The translations under genes were made by a program, and so were the position numbers. Below are positions 11,601 through 21,699 of a stretch of DNA of 64,000 nt, one piece after another. Source of the stretch: Lineolata rhizophorae (lineage: Eukaryota > Ascomycota > Dothideomycetes > Lineolatales > Lineolataceae); NCBI GenBank assembly GCA_010093515.1, contig MU001704.1:118689-182688 (forward strand), read 5' to 3'. The first letter of the stretch is position 1, and each line of letters starts with the position of its first letter. The notes under the pieces were generated by a model that did not search any database, was not told the origin of the DNA, and saw only the letters and a program-made list of their open reading frames with translations.

Positions 11601-12284
11601 GGGTTTTTGAAGAACGACGACCAAGCAAGCGGGTTTACGCTTCCAAGTGGGGATGAAGATGACCAGAAGAATGATCGAGCAGAAGACCTCACTATTTCGC
11701 AGGGGCTTTCTCATAGCATTCTTGGCAAGGAGTCGGGCGGGCCCATTTCGCTCCAATTCGCCCACCAGATGAACCGAGCCCGAGAGGAGGCTAGGAAGAA
11801 CACAGACTTGGAGGAGAGCAGTGATCCACAGGATTTGGAGTCCCGACGAGGCAGGAGTAGTCGAGGCCGGGGCCGGGCTCGTGGACGAGGGCGGCATTCC
11901 ATGGGAAAATCAGCGCCTCGTGCCGGGCGCTCGGGTAGGGCTGAAGAGAATGCGGCTAAGGCATCTTCTTACTCAGAAAGGGAATTATCCCAATTGTCCA
12001 ATCCTAACCTTAATGACGCCCCCAAATCCGACGTCGGCGGCGAGGCATCCAGAGGCGGTGAACATGATAGGTCGACCTACCATGAAAGCCGCAGAGGGCC
12101 CACTCGCCCTGTTCCTGCAGAGACTCCCAAAAGTACGCGACCACGAAGGCAGGCTGCAAGAAAGAGCGAGGCAGCGGTGCGAAGTCACTACTTCGACCAA
12201 GATAGCGATAACGCTGCTGAAGATAACGATAGACGCGAGACACGTGTCAGATCGCGACGGCGGCCCGTTGGACGAACCCGGTAG
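8673..12284 (+). CDS. RAD4: Rad4/XPC DNA damage recognition protein
   Basis: The 1203-aa intronless frame is a Rad4/XPC homologue, which recognises helix-distorting lesions in global-genome nucleotide excision repair, normally with Rad23. After a basic, then acidic N-terminus come the transglutaminase-like fold (blocks near 205-225, 325-420 and 515-630, including FPTYWTEV near 520) and the three beta-hairpin domains: BHD1 about 676-730, BHD2 about 730-795, BHD3 about 796-880 (FGNIDVYVPTMVPKGAVHI). The tail from about 930 is fungal-specific: acidic repeats built on GGF/GEF plus acidic residues (about 945-985), then an Arg/Gly-rich segment (about 1064-1085) and a basic end. It is longer than yeast Rad4 because of the disordered ends. 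The start has a good purine/GC context. Confidence 0.95.
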   Translation: MPPTVPRKRRRLSPNPSEAASAGNEASSSAPPPKRRSRPLVASQKKQTLADTLDAPSHKARSLAEKKALLAGLDQSGSAENSDGLSEPGSSEVEEEWEEVDMGSGGRGKCKSKTTVGGSGAFAKKPEDTLGQGKDEDDEDDMDWEDAIPAASTSISKQVAPTHSEDLEITLDGPNTHHSILSTALAAAEGTGKKGPTKRERLVRVQTHRLHVMFLLFHNLMRNAWVCDKEVQQVLVDGLSEGAKKEIRNWKVHMGMVPEEDPDAEDVEKTQRQGAGKCKGQSKGKGRARKSDSKAERSSARAQHDWGADAERLEPGVPNLSRGYPTIRLLKYLAAYWKKRFRITKPGLRKQGYKSLAELAEETKAFREDPSDVERFGERIESKEKYRECARKYEGSRDVAAQLFTALLRGLGLEARMVASLQPIGFGWSKGEEATPKKRKDKDVELDERDKSDKGGFMEAPRTGRKSGRAINDAEMKDALNDSDNSALSSPPESDSETPDLQPAYSRSQPNPRKVYDKDLPFPTYWTEVISPISNAPIPVDAHILSTVASTPDLIASFEPRGKQADKSKQVIAYVIAYSPDGTAKDVTVRYLKRRMLPGKTKGVRIPVEKVPVYNKHGKVRKYEEYDWFKAVMSSYQRSSEQRTLTDDVEDQGDLRPAHSAKKEQGAGEQKETLQGYKNSAEFVLERHLKREEALRPPAEPVKHFSTGKGDNAKSEPVFRREDVVPCKTVESWHKEGREVRMGEQPLKYVPFRAVTLIRKREIEEREREEGEKAMQGLYAEYQTDWIVPPPIEDGKIPRNAFGNIDVYVPTMVPKGAVHIPLRGTAKVCRKLGVDYAEACTGFEFGKQRAVPVLTGVVVAAENEDLVIDAWEAEEVERKKKDDEKRVKTALNMWKKFYVGLRIIQRLGREYGVEAEAMPDGINPFQRKDEDVSGNGSGQDEGNEGGLFRSGAGEGGFVRDGEDHGGEFLRGEDQEGGFLKNDDQASGFTLPSGDEDDQKNDRAEDLTISQGLSHSILGKESGGPISLQFAHQMNRAREEARKNTDLEESSDPQDLESRRGRSSRGRGRARGRGRHSMGKSAPRAGRSGRAEENAAKASSYSERELSQLSNPNLNDAPKSDVGGEASRGGEHDRSTYHESRRGPTRPVPAETPKSTRPRRQAARKSEAAVRSHYFDQDSDNAAEDNDRRETRVRSRRRPVGRTR

Positions 12285-13048
12285 CCGGATTCCTACTCAG
12301 ACCCTGATCCAATGTTGGTGAACCACTCATGTAACTACCCAAGGAGAGAAGAAGCCATTGGATATGGAAGCGCGGAGTAAGTTCACATGCCAGGGGTCGA
12401 GAAAAGGGCCATTGACTTGGCTCTTCTTTTGTCATTTCTTCATCGAGTCTGGGCTTTATCCTCGCGGAAAAAGAACGTTCATCCAATGGTAAAGTTGAGA
12501 CATCCAAGGACGGAGCTACCTCCATATGATCATTGATGGTTTGACATCATTTCGTCTGATCATGGTTTGACCAAGGCGTTTCGTCTCCGCATTTCGGTGC
12601 CCGGGATTCCCTAATCCGGCTTAGCCCAACCGCGAAATCCCGTACTATGTAAGGTTGCAAATCTCCTGCCAGCCTTGAAATTCTGAACCTAAATCCATCG
12701 ACTCTCACGAGTCTCTCGTCGCGAAATTCATTAGAACCGTCATGCTTTTTAACCCCAATCAGCGGAAAATGTCTCGCGGCGTATCCAGAGGCAACATACT
12801 GAGCGCCGACTGTCGAGTCGCCCTAAACGTCGGCTCCGAGCCCAATGGGTGGGCAAGTACACGAAGGGACCGCCCATGCTACCATATTATACCGCGCGGG
12901 CCCACCACGCTTTCACATATCCTTCGCCCTCTACCGCTCCAATCCGCCAGAGTTGCCGTCCAGAGCTTACCACTACGTTTGCATCGGCGTCAAGATTTAG
13001 CTCTCATCTTACATTCGAGTCAAGGCTCGGCTCCTTCTCACGACCGCC
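12285..13048. other. intergenic: RAD4 3' end and C2H2-gene promoter
   Basis: Only short unrelated open frames occur. The right half should contain the promoter and leader of the C2H2 gene, which starts in the context CCGCCATGG. Confidence 0.5.
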
Positions 13049-13912
13049 ATGGCGCATGCCGGATGCGACCTCTATCTTGATTATCTTACCGCGAACAACA
13101 TTCCCCCGTTTACGTCGCCGAGTCATTCCGACACCATGGCGGCCGAGTCGGTCATGGGCCACGGCTATCCCGACCCTACCGAGTCGTCTCTCAGCGAGCC
13201 GTACCCGGTTTCGAGGGAGAACTATGTCCAAAATGTGAGCATCTGTTACATCGTTACCTTAGGAGATTGCAATTAGCATTAATTTAGTGCTTCCTATCCG
13301 GACTCCAGGGCGCCGCTCCGTCTGCCGCTTCTCTCCACCCACCATCGTCGTCGGCCTCCTTCGTCCCGGGTTTGCCCCCGACCACTCACCAGTCTCTTAC
13401 CGCCTCTCACCTAGAGCAACATTCGGCGGCTTCCCCCCATCCTACCAATAGAGAAAGGGTGAAGGCTTCACTCGTGGCTACGTACAACCCCGGAGTCAGA
13501 CTAGAGAAGCTGCATGAGTGCGACGTTTGCAAGCGGAAGTTCAAATACCTTTGCCGCCTTCAGTAAGTCCCCCATTCAATCCCTACGGCCTTACACTTCA
13601 GAAGCTCGCGACTAGTTGAACCTCCTTAAGGCTAACATATGTGCCCGTTGACGCAGGAGACATAGGGACCGCACGCACGAGCGTACCCGAGGCAAGTCTA
13701 ACTTCTGCACTGTGTGCGAGCAGCACTTCTCGGAGAAGAGGGACCTTCAGATCCACTACACAACTCGGGTCCACGCGAACAAGGCGGCCGCACTGGACGT
13801 ACCAGTGCCGCAGTTTGATAGGTTGACTTGTGGTGTTGAGGATTGCACGAAACAATTTGGGCGGCAATCCCACCTGAAGCGCCATAAGAAGGCGGTACAT
13901 GGTGTCCACTGA
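13049..13912 (+). CDS. three-finger C2H2 zinc-finger protein
   Basis: Three exons (13049-13234, 13309-13562, 13657-13912) give 231 aa; both introns begin GTGAGC/GTAAGT and end in CAG. The N-terminal ~125 residues are Ser/Pro-rich and unstructured. Three C2H2 fingers fill the C-terminus: finger 1 uses C133, C136, H149 and H154 and is split by intron 2; finger 2 uses C164, C167, H180 and H186; finger 3 has CGVEDC followed by HLKRHKKAVH. It is likely a nuclear DNA-binding regulator, but its targets cannot be told from sequence. The finger arrangement resembles small fungal C2H2 factors; I do not recognise a named orthologue. The phase agreement across both introns makes the model strong. Confidence 0.88.
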
Positions 13913-15899
13913 GTGAACAGCGGTAGCTAGTCAGTTGCCGTATGGACATTCGGACATTCGGCTTTTCCACGGGTTGGTTAATCGGGATAATGGGTTGGTT
14001 CGAATATCATGGTGTCATGGATCGGTTTGGATACCAATTTGTCTCTGGAGTATAGTCGATGGGTCGGAAACGGATACGTGCCTTCGGGTTGGCACACGAC
14101 ATCGGCACGAATGGTGGCGTTCTTGCCGGGTTTGCTGATTTTTTTTTCTTCGCTCCTTTTGCGTTTTTCTCTTCAGAACATCGGGATAGATGTGTTTCAT
14201 CGTGGGATTTCTTGCAATTGAGAGATCTAAGAGACGCCTGGTAGTTTATGTCTATTTACTATCTACTATCTCCTCCGATATATTTCTTCTCATCTAGCCC
14301 TGTTCCGCTAAGAAAAAGAAACGAGCTACGTTTTTCTTCAGCTACAGTGAGCGCGAGGTGGCGTTCGGTTGGTGCTGCAAATCCATGACCACAAAATTTC
14401 CGCGTGGGAGCTGGTGGAGCAGGAGGTTGCCCAAGCTCGAAGCGTTGCCCAAGCTCACAGCGTTGGGCGGGGGGAGGGGTGGGAGAGGGAGCAGTGGCAA
14501 ACGGGCTGCCACCAGGGCGTCCACAGTACTAGACTCATCCGTATGTACAGCGGACGCTCACGCTCCTGACCGATGACGCATGCACGCCGGCCGCGAACAC
14601 ACGCCGTGATACCTAAAACAGCTGCCCGCCGGCGGGGGCCCGCGTTGCACCGAATCGGCTGGGGGGCAAAACATGCGAACGCGGGATTGGGTTTGCGATT
14701 GAGAGTGAACGTGGCGCTGCCATTGCATAGCGGCGTGCGTGTTGGCCGCGGCGCGCAAGGGGCAGCCTTGGGCGGCGGGCGCTGCGTAGCGATGTCGGCC
14801 GGTGCCAAGGAAGCCATGCATTGGTTACATACTCCGTACTCGCTGCCTAGCTGCCTTGCCCGGCGGAGGAAAGCGGGTGGCTGAGGAAAAAACGGTGGAA
14901 TAGTGCAAAAGCGCCGTCGTAGAGCACTCAAGGGGCCAGGATCTGCGCAGGCAGCCGTGGGACTAGCATGAGGAAAGGTGCACGGGATGCGAGTTCTACA
15001 TACGTGGTAAGGGCAAGGCACACTGGAGCTTACGTAGTATGCAGCGGAGAAAGAGAAAAACCCGCAGTGTCGTACGTGAGGGCCGCCCACAAACGACCAG
15101 GAGTGAGGCGCAGCAATACGGACTTATGGGACTGGAGAGAAAACAAAGGGGAAAAAAAAATTCTCCCACCACTGCGGCTCTGCTGCGTGCAACAGACGGC
15201 GCTTCGGGCAAGGAGAGAACAAGAACGTGGGATGGTGGCACGAAGACCACCCGCCGCGGGCGTCAGGGCGGGCTGCGGGACGTGCTTGCGTTTCCTGCTG
15301 GAATGGCGTGGGGGCACGGCGAACGCTCGTCGGCATACATATCAAGACAGCTACGGGCCGCGGAACGCCTGCTAGGAGATAGGCCAGCTTTAGCTATCCT
15401 CAAGGGTCTTCTGTTCTTGTGAGATGGTTTCTTTCCAGCGCGATCTCATGATTGGTCAATAATGATTTTTCGATTTCGCCACGGATGTCTCCCATTGGCC
15501 ACTTGTCTCAAATATACGGAAACTCACTATTGAAATCACTACACAGAAGTATGACACTTCAGAATCTGATACACCAAGATTAGTTATCGGGGATCTCTAT
15601 ATATCTTCTGCAAGTCCCGATTGGGGCATAATTGAAACCGGGTTGAACGCGTAATGTGCTAGCACGTGTAATAGCGCCGCCACACTCACTCACGAGGAGA
15701 ACTCCATCCAGGTAAGCTATGTTGATAACGGCGCTAGATAGCCTCGCTATTGACAAACTTATTGTCTCAATTATAGAAGGCATGCTCCATAAAAATACAA
15801 TGCACTAAAGTCCTAGAAGCATCGACACTAAAGAATAAGAACACTGTTACGCCTTGCCCAATGTCTGGTATACCAAACCCACACCACACCACCACAAAC
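13913..15899. other. intergenic, no recognisable gene
   Basis: Nearly 2 kb lies between the C2H2 gene and the 3' end of YOS9. The centre (about 14400-15400) is GC-rich and carries an open frame of 211 codons on the minus strand with Cys/Pro/Arg-rich composition and no family signature. I treat it as fortuitous. Confidence 0.45.
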
Positions 15900-17529
15900 C
15901 TAAAGTTCGTTCTTGAACGATTCCTCAGACCCTTGCTCAGCTTCCTCAGCCTCGTCAGAATCTTCCTCAAATTCATCCGGTTCGATGATTCCTCTAAACT
16001 CTTTGCCTCTGGGCGTCTCCACCAGGACAAGCTTCCACGGCTTGTCGCCCGCCTTCTTCTGCAGTATCTTCTTCAGCGCATCAATCTCCTTCATATTCGT
16101 GATTTCCAGCCTGCGCAGGTCCTTCTCCGCCATCACCCTGCCATCGCTCGACGCAATAGTGCCCAGCTCAACCTCCTTGCCTCCGCCGACGATGACCGAC
16201 TTCTCCAGCACGCGGCCCTCGCTGCCGACGTCGAACTGCGCGCCGACTTCGACGCCGCCAACGACGGGCCGCTCCTGACCCGTCATCTCGGCCATCTCGC
16301 GGAGTAGGTCCTCGGCCTCACGACTCTTGGCCTCGAGCCAGTCAGACACATGTTCTTCGGCCACAATCTCTTGGCATGTTATAGGGTTGGGCTTGTTCTT
16401 CTGGGGGGGCAGAAAGGCGACGTCGTTGCAAAGCCGCGGCGTGTAGATGACCATGAGGTAGGAGCACGTGGCTACTTCTTTGACGAAACCAATGTGGTCG
16501 GCAGACTGGGGGTGGCAGTGGAACTAAAAGCTACGTCAATACCATCGCAATGTGGCAGGATTCTGCGAAGCGTCAGTTGCCCTACCTGCACCTCAATTTT
16601 TCTCTCCTTCCCCGTCAAATCGCACACCGTCCCTCCCACCAACTTTTGCACCAGATATCTCGACTCTCCTCTTGTCTCCAACCTTGCCACTTCCGCGCCA
16701 GGCGTCGAGCCATCCGCTTCCGCCGTTCCCTCGCCCTCACCTCTTCCAGGTCCCCCATCCAGTCTCTTCCTCGTCCCCGCCCCACTTCTCCGATCACCTC
16801 CACCGTACGTCCCTAGTACAAAGCTATGCACAGTCGGGTCCTCCGTCGGGGGATACGACGGAACGTTTCTGCCCGGTGGCAACGCGTGGAACTGCTTGAC
16901 CTGGCGCCCGTAGCAGAAGCTGTACGACCACCACCCGGCCCGGAAGTATATGCAGTTGCCCTCCATGCCGCGCAGCAGCTCCCAGCCGCGGTCCGACGCG
17001 CGCGCCAGCTCGCGCTCTTGCTCATCAACTGCCGCCGTCTCGCCCGCCTCGCTGGTCTGGTTCGGCCCGCCCGCCGCTGTCACCGCCGGGATCGTGCACA
17101 GGTACCGCTGCCCGTGCAGCCGCATCGTCTGGTAAGCGTCGCTGGCGCCGGGCGCGGCGCCGGGCGCGTCGGAGTCGCCATAGCCGGTAGTGCTGCTGCT
17201 GTCTTTGCCAGCGGCATCGTTGGCGTCGTTGACGGCGCCATCGGGCGTGCTTTGTGGGCGAGGCGCGGTAGAGGATGCGAATGCGAGGAGCGATTCGGCC
17301 GATGCCTCGGAGATGTAGGAATCGGAGAACACGACCTCGTACTGATCGCGAGGTGTATGTTAGTGGAATGATTTCTCCGCTAATCTGTGCAGTTTTAGGG
17401 TGAGCCTGGCAGGGGAGCGCCCTTGCGACGTACTTGTGGGAAGGCGAGGACGTCATCTAGCACGCTGAAAGCGTGTTGGCCACCAAGGGCCAGGTTGATC
17501 AAGGCGGAAAGCACCCAGAAATGCTTCAT
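15900..17529 (-). CDS. YOS9: Yos9/OS-9-like ER quality-control lectin
   Basis: Three exons (17434-17529, 16586-17341, 15900-16523; introns 92 and 62 bp) encode 491 aa. Exon 1 is a signal peptide (MKHFWVLSALINLALG). Residues near 155-310 form the mannose-6-phosphate-receptor-homology domain: GNCIYFRAGWWSYSFCYG, then CDLTGKERKIEVQ joined across intron 2 to FHCHPQSADHIGF and YTPRLCNDVAFLPP. OS-9/Yos9 proteins bind trimmed N-glycans of misfolded glycoproteins in the ER lumen and deliver them to the Hrd1 ERAD ligase. The protein ends in KNEL, a HDEL-like tetrapeptide that fits ER retention. The C-terminal third has an acidic, charged coiled-coil-like segment. All exons join in phase. Confidence 0.93.
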
Positions 17530-18594
17530 GATGTTCGCATTCTTATAGAGAGCATAAGCAACGAGCTTGGCTTTTAGGTGCAAAAGGGCGAGCAGGTTCG
17601 AGAATGAAGTAAGTGTGCAGAGCCGCGATGAAGTTATCGGGCCAGATGTCAGGAACCGTACTGTGTAGTCCGGGCAAGGCGGAAATAAGCCGGGGCGCTG
17701 TGATTGGCCACTTCATTAGAGAACTGCGACCAAGTCGGCTACCAAGTTAGTCGGTAACCCCGAATAATGATGCATTAGAGCATCTCGTTCCTCGCAGAAC
17801 CTAAAACATTAATTGAATAGTTTAGGAATATCACTACTTTAGAAGTTCATCTGCGGTTGTAAGGATCTGTCATATCCAGCGTCCCATGCATTACAGCGAA
17901 CTGATGAAAAGAGTACAGGTGATAGAGAAGTTCACAGAGGGTTAGGTATAGCAAAGTCCTCATACTCCGCTACAGGGCGATGCAAGCCAAGTCAAAAAGG
18001 ACAGTGTGTGTCACAGTGAATCCTCACATGCGGCTTCGCTCCTTTACAATCTGCGAACTGAGAGATTAAGAGCTACTCCGTAGTGCGACTCTAGTCACAA
18101 CAGCAACTTCGTAATCACAGCAGATTCGAAGTATGAGAATTGCCTCAATTTAGACCGTTTGAGTTCTCCCTAGCAATGCGTTCAAGGGAAGGACTGGAGG
18201 AGATATTTGCCTGGTCAATCCTACGTACTTAGTAGAGGTACTTGATAAACCATCTACAGGTCCACCAATCGGAGTTCTGATGTCAATCGGATAACGGATT
18301 TATCAGCACTAGCTCGGAGTAGATTCTCTATTCCGGGCCCCGAACCACCCATGGTTCGGACCAACCCACAAACTACTCCGAGAGCTTCATATTTGTCGAG
18401 TGAATTCCTCTTTGGAACCCACACGCGGAAAGTAATAGGTTCCAGTTTCAGGGTTTGGCTCACTTTTTGCTTCCACAGACTGGATTCGATCCATTCTCTT
18501 AATTTCTAGTCCGTTTAACTCGGACAAACTACAGATATTATAATCACATACGCCACTCTCTAAGTTCTTAACATAGTCATCGAAACACGTCAGT
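17530..18594. other. intergenic between two divergent genes
   Basis: Leftward YOS9 and the rightward Zn2Cys6 gene diverge from here. The DNA is AT-richer than the genes and has several copies of the octamer-like string ACTCCG(A/T) or its complement (for example near 18075, 18313 and 18376). No gene is supported. Confidence 0.45.
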
Positions 18595-18660
18595 ATGAAC
18601 AATGTTCCGTCGGAACGGAAAGCCAAAGTCCTGCGAACCGTGTCGGATATCCAAAATTAG
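18595..18660 (+). promoter_or_regulatory. overlapping upstream ORF of the Zn2Cys6 gene
   Basis: An ATG 7 nt upstream of the main start, in another frame, opens a 21-codon ORF that ends at the TAG at 18658-18660, inside the first coding exon. If the transcript begins upstream of 18595, ribosomes would meet this ATG first, which could damp translation of the regulator. The transcript start is unknown. Confidence 0.35.
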
Positions 18661-21049
18661 ATGTGACCACACAAGTCCGACATGTTTGAAATGCTCTAGT
18701 CGCGGAATGGTCGACCGAGTATGTACCACTGAGACAAAGTTCGTACACCGAAGCTTGTTTAGATTGACCAATCGTGTCAGTGCTATTATCATGCGGCACC
18801 CATGACGAAGCCACGGAGTGAACATCGGAATCAGCCCGGCCGACGAAAAGCCAAGGAGCAGAAAAGAGCAGTCATTTCGCCGATGACTCCTAGCGACACT
18901 CCCTCAGTAGAATGGGAACAGCTAGCACCCGGACCAATTGGCAACCAAACACAGCCCGGAGAGACAGTCCACAGTGGTTACCTTGGAGCCACCAGCTATG
19001 CGTCCATCTTTCAAGAAGATATGTATGACCGGCTGCGGCTAAATGCGCAGCTGGCGCACATCCCGAACTCGACGGCCGAAGGCGTAGATCCGTACGCATC
19101 GTACCGGTTTGAAGTCGAGGCGAAGATCATTGCACGTCTATTTCCACATTCACTACTCGAGAGCCTGGTAAAGGCCTACTACGACAGAGGGGTGTTCAAC
19201 ATCAGCATTGCGCCTTTAGTGATACCAGCAATTCCTAAAGTGTGGGACTACATAGACCGGCAGCTAGAGAAGCATGGAGGACGTATCGACTTTTCGCTAC
19301 CAAGGAAACTGAACGAGAACACGGCACGCCCGTTCAAGGTCCCACCAGATACTTCGCCGTCTGATTTTCTCCATTTGTTCACGGGAGAGAATCTTCGGTG
19401 GGAGTTCATTGGACTTATTTTCGCTCTGGCAGGAGTAGGTGCTCTAGCCTGCCGTGAACCAGAAGCGAACTTTACCGTTGATGGGGGCAGGCAACTTCCG
19501 CGAAACGAGTTTGTGGGCGAGACGATCACTGCAGCTGAAGTGTGCCTAGACATCTTCCGACGGCATGGAGAGACAAATGACCTATCCATTATGTTAGTCA
19601 AACAGTTGACATACACAGAATCAAACTATTACGGAGACTCAAGTAGGTCCCGGCGTTCGCAGAAGCACGAAAGGGCGGGAATTTTTTTTTCCAATTATTG
19701 TATACTGACTTTATTCTTTAGACGCAAAAGTATGGCGAGGTCTCGGAGAATGTTCGACCGAAATGTTTGCTCTGGGCATGCACCGCACACCAGACGATGA
19801 TCCCTCTATGCCGTTCTTTCTAAAGGAGACCCGCAAACGCGTTTTTGCTGCCGCATTTAGGAGCGACAAGATTCTCTGCACCTTCCTCGGCCGACCTCCG
19901 CGGATCCCGTACCGTTATTGTGACTTCATGATGCCGCTAGACCTGAGTGACGATGACTTGGTGGCGGAAGGCGAGCAGCTGGAGCGCGCACTGGCACAAC
20001 TAGATTCTGATGGATGGGACCGGAGGCCAAATCGCAAGGTCCATTCATCCTCATGGGTCCGAATGCGATATTTGATGAGCATTGTACGGGAAGATGTTCT
20101 AGAGTTGTCACTTGCGGCGGGGAAGAAGGATCTGAACATACATGAAAGGCTGAAGTAAGCACTCCGCTTTTGAGTAATGAGATGCGGGTATTCTCGGATC
20201 CTTGCACAGTCTCGCGAATATGTCCAGCTCAGTCCAACTGACTTGTACCCTAGTGAACTAGCCCTTCAAAGCCTCGACACCTGGAACACTTTTCCGCAGA
20301 TTCTTCGCTACACATCCGACTCTTGGACCAAGCGGCCGCCGGCTGAATGCTCTATGCTCCTAATTGTCTACCTTGAACACCTCCACACTTCCTTTTCCAT
20401 AGAGCGCCTTCGCCGACGCGTGCTCTGCAAGCAGGCTGCCCCAAGTGCCCGCGAGTGTCCCACCGAGCTACTGCGCATCTCCCTTAAGCTCGTCCAGACC
20501 ACGCTCGACTTGATTCGGCATAGTCACGGGCTCTCCGAAGTGAGACGAAACTTTGCGTGGATCCTGCTCTTCTACGGGCTCGCCCCAGCCGGCGTGCTAG
20601 CTACGGAGCTGCGCCGCACGACGATGGGCACTTATCCATTCCCGGCAACTGTATGCCGCGCAGAGTTGATCCGAAACTTATGCGTCTTGGTAAGCTGCCT
20701 TGAGTGGGTGGCAGTGCCGGGTACTTGCAATTATAAGTTGTGTTACCAGGTAAGCGGGGCGCTGAAAGATATCGTCGACCAGGCGCTGGGGTGCAAGTAC
20801 ATCTCCGGAGAGCCCTCGACGTTAGACCCGGACGCGGCTGCGGAATCCTCAACTACGGCACGGCTAGCGAACGGCAATAGTCATGAGATTGCAGGCGTTC
20901 CAAATGGTGCAATCGAAAAGGACATCTCAGACGACCGGCATACTTTCGGAGATTTTGGTGAGTTTGATGCGTCTCAAGTGCCTATGGAGACGGAGGACTT
21001 TCTAAATTGGTTGGAAAACATGGAGTGGGATAACATGCCGGCATCTTAG
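18602..21049 (+). CDS. Zn2Cys6 fungal transcription factor
   Basis: Four exons (18602-18718, 18781-19642, 19722-20154, 20233-21049) give 742 aa. The binuclear cluster lies at the N-terminus (C11, C14, C21, C28, C31, C40); its last cysteine is supplied by exon 2, where a TGC codon follows the CAG acceptor, and a basic PMTKPRS-type linker follows. The middle (about 150-560) resembles the fungal-specific regulatory domain, including the GLGECSTEMFALGMHR-like block created by the exon 2/3 junction. The acidic C-terminus ends in a Trp/Asp/Glu-rich stretch (NWLENMEWDNM) that could be an activation segment. Its targets are unknown. Intron 3 was placed at the CTCAG acceptor ending at 20232 because nearer AGs break the frame or make the intron too short. 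An overlapping upstream ORF is present. Confidence 0.88.
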
Positions 21050-21699
21050 AACGGATAACGTTTAACTTTGTTGCACATAAGCGGTAAAAGGAATTGAAGG
21101 TCTTCTTAAAGATAACTTGAGGATATTTGCTCGCATTTTGTTGTTGATTCGCGTGGTGAATCAAGAAATATGAGACAAGGATACATGTATAAATTAAACA
21201 GTTATCTCGATTGCCAAATTTTATCTTCTCTCATCCTTTTCATGGAATGTGACTCCTTTCAGTATCCAACAAACGAAAAATTTACGCTTAAAAAGTAGTC
21301 ATTAAAGGATGTATTTAGGATACCATCGTAGCGTAGTTGAACAAACGCCCTAAAAAACTTCGCCAAAGAAAATCAAGATAATACTCGGCGAACTTTGAAC
21401 ATGGGCTTTGTCAAAACGGGGAGAATCAAATCGGTCGTAAAATAAAGTCGACTAAAGATCTAGTCAATCGAAACCTAGAGCACGCGCGAGCCCAGTTGCC
21501 TCCGGCCACAGAGGCTTTCACCTTTCAGTATAAACCAATATGCGCCGTTTGTCCTAGGCTAAGCCAATCTTAATTCTTAACTGGTTCTGTTTCGACAATG
21601 CAATCGAATCCGTCAATGCACTTGGGTTTTCTTCCAGCAGTCTTTTCACGTAATACTAAAGCTTCCGATCCTAATTCATTTTCTCGCCGTATTTACCAA
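21050..21699. other. AT-rich convergent intergenic
   Basis: The 3' ends of two convergent genes face each other here. No open frame of note is present. The AT-rich stretch presumably contains both polyadenylation regions. Confidence 0.5.

Noticed and set aside
10788-11897. 369-codon minus-strand frame inside RAD4
   Set aside because: Lies wholly antisense to the conserved hairpin domains of RAD4; a shadow frame.
14455-15090. 211-codon minus-strand frame in the 14-15 kb gap
   Set aside because: Cys/Pro/Arg-rich from GC composition, with competing frames on both strands and no family signature.
20155-20209. CACAG acceptor ending at 20209 for intron 3 of the 18.6-kb regulator
   Set aside because: It puts the following exon out of frame; the CTCAG acceptor ending at 20232 keeps phase and conserved sequence.
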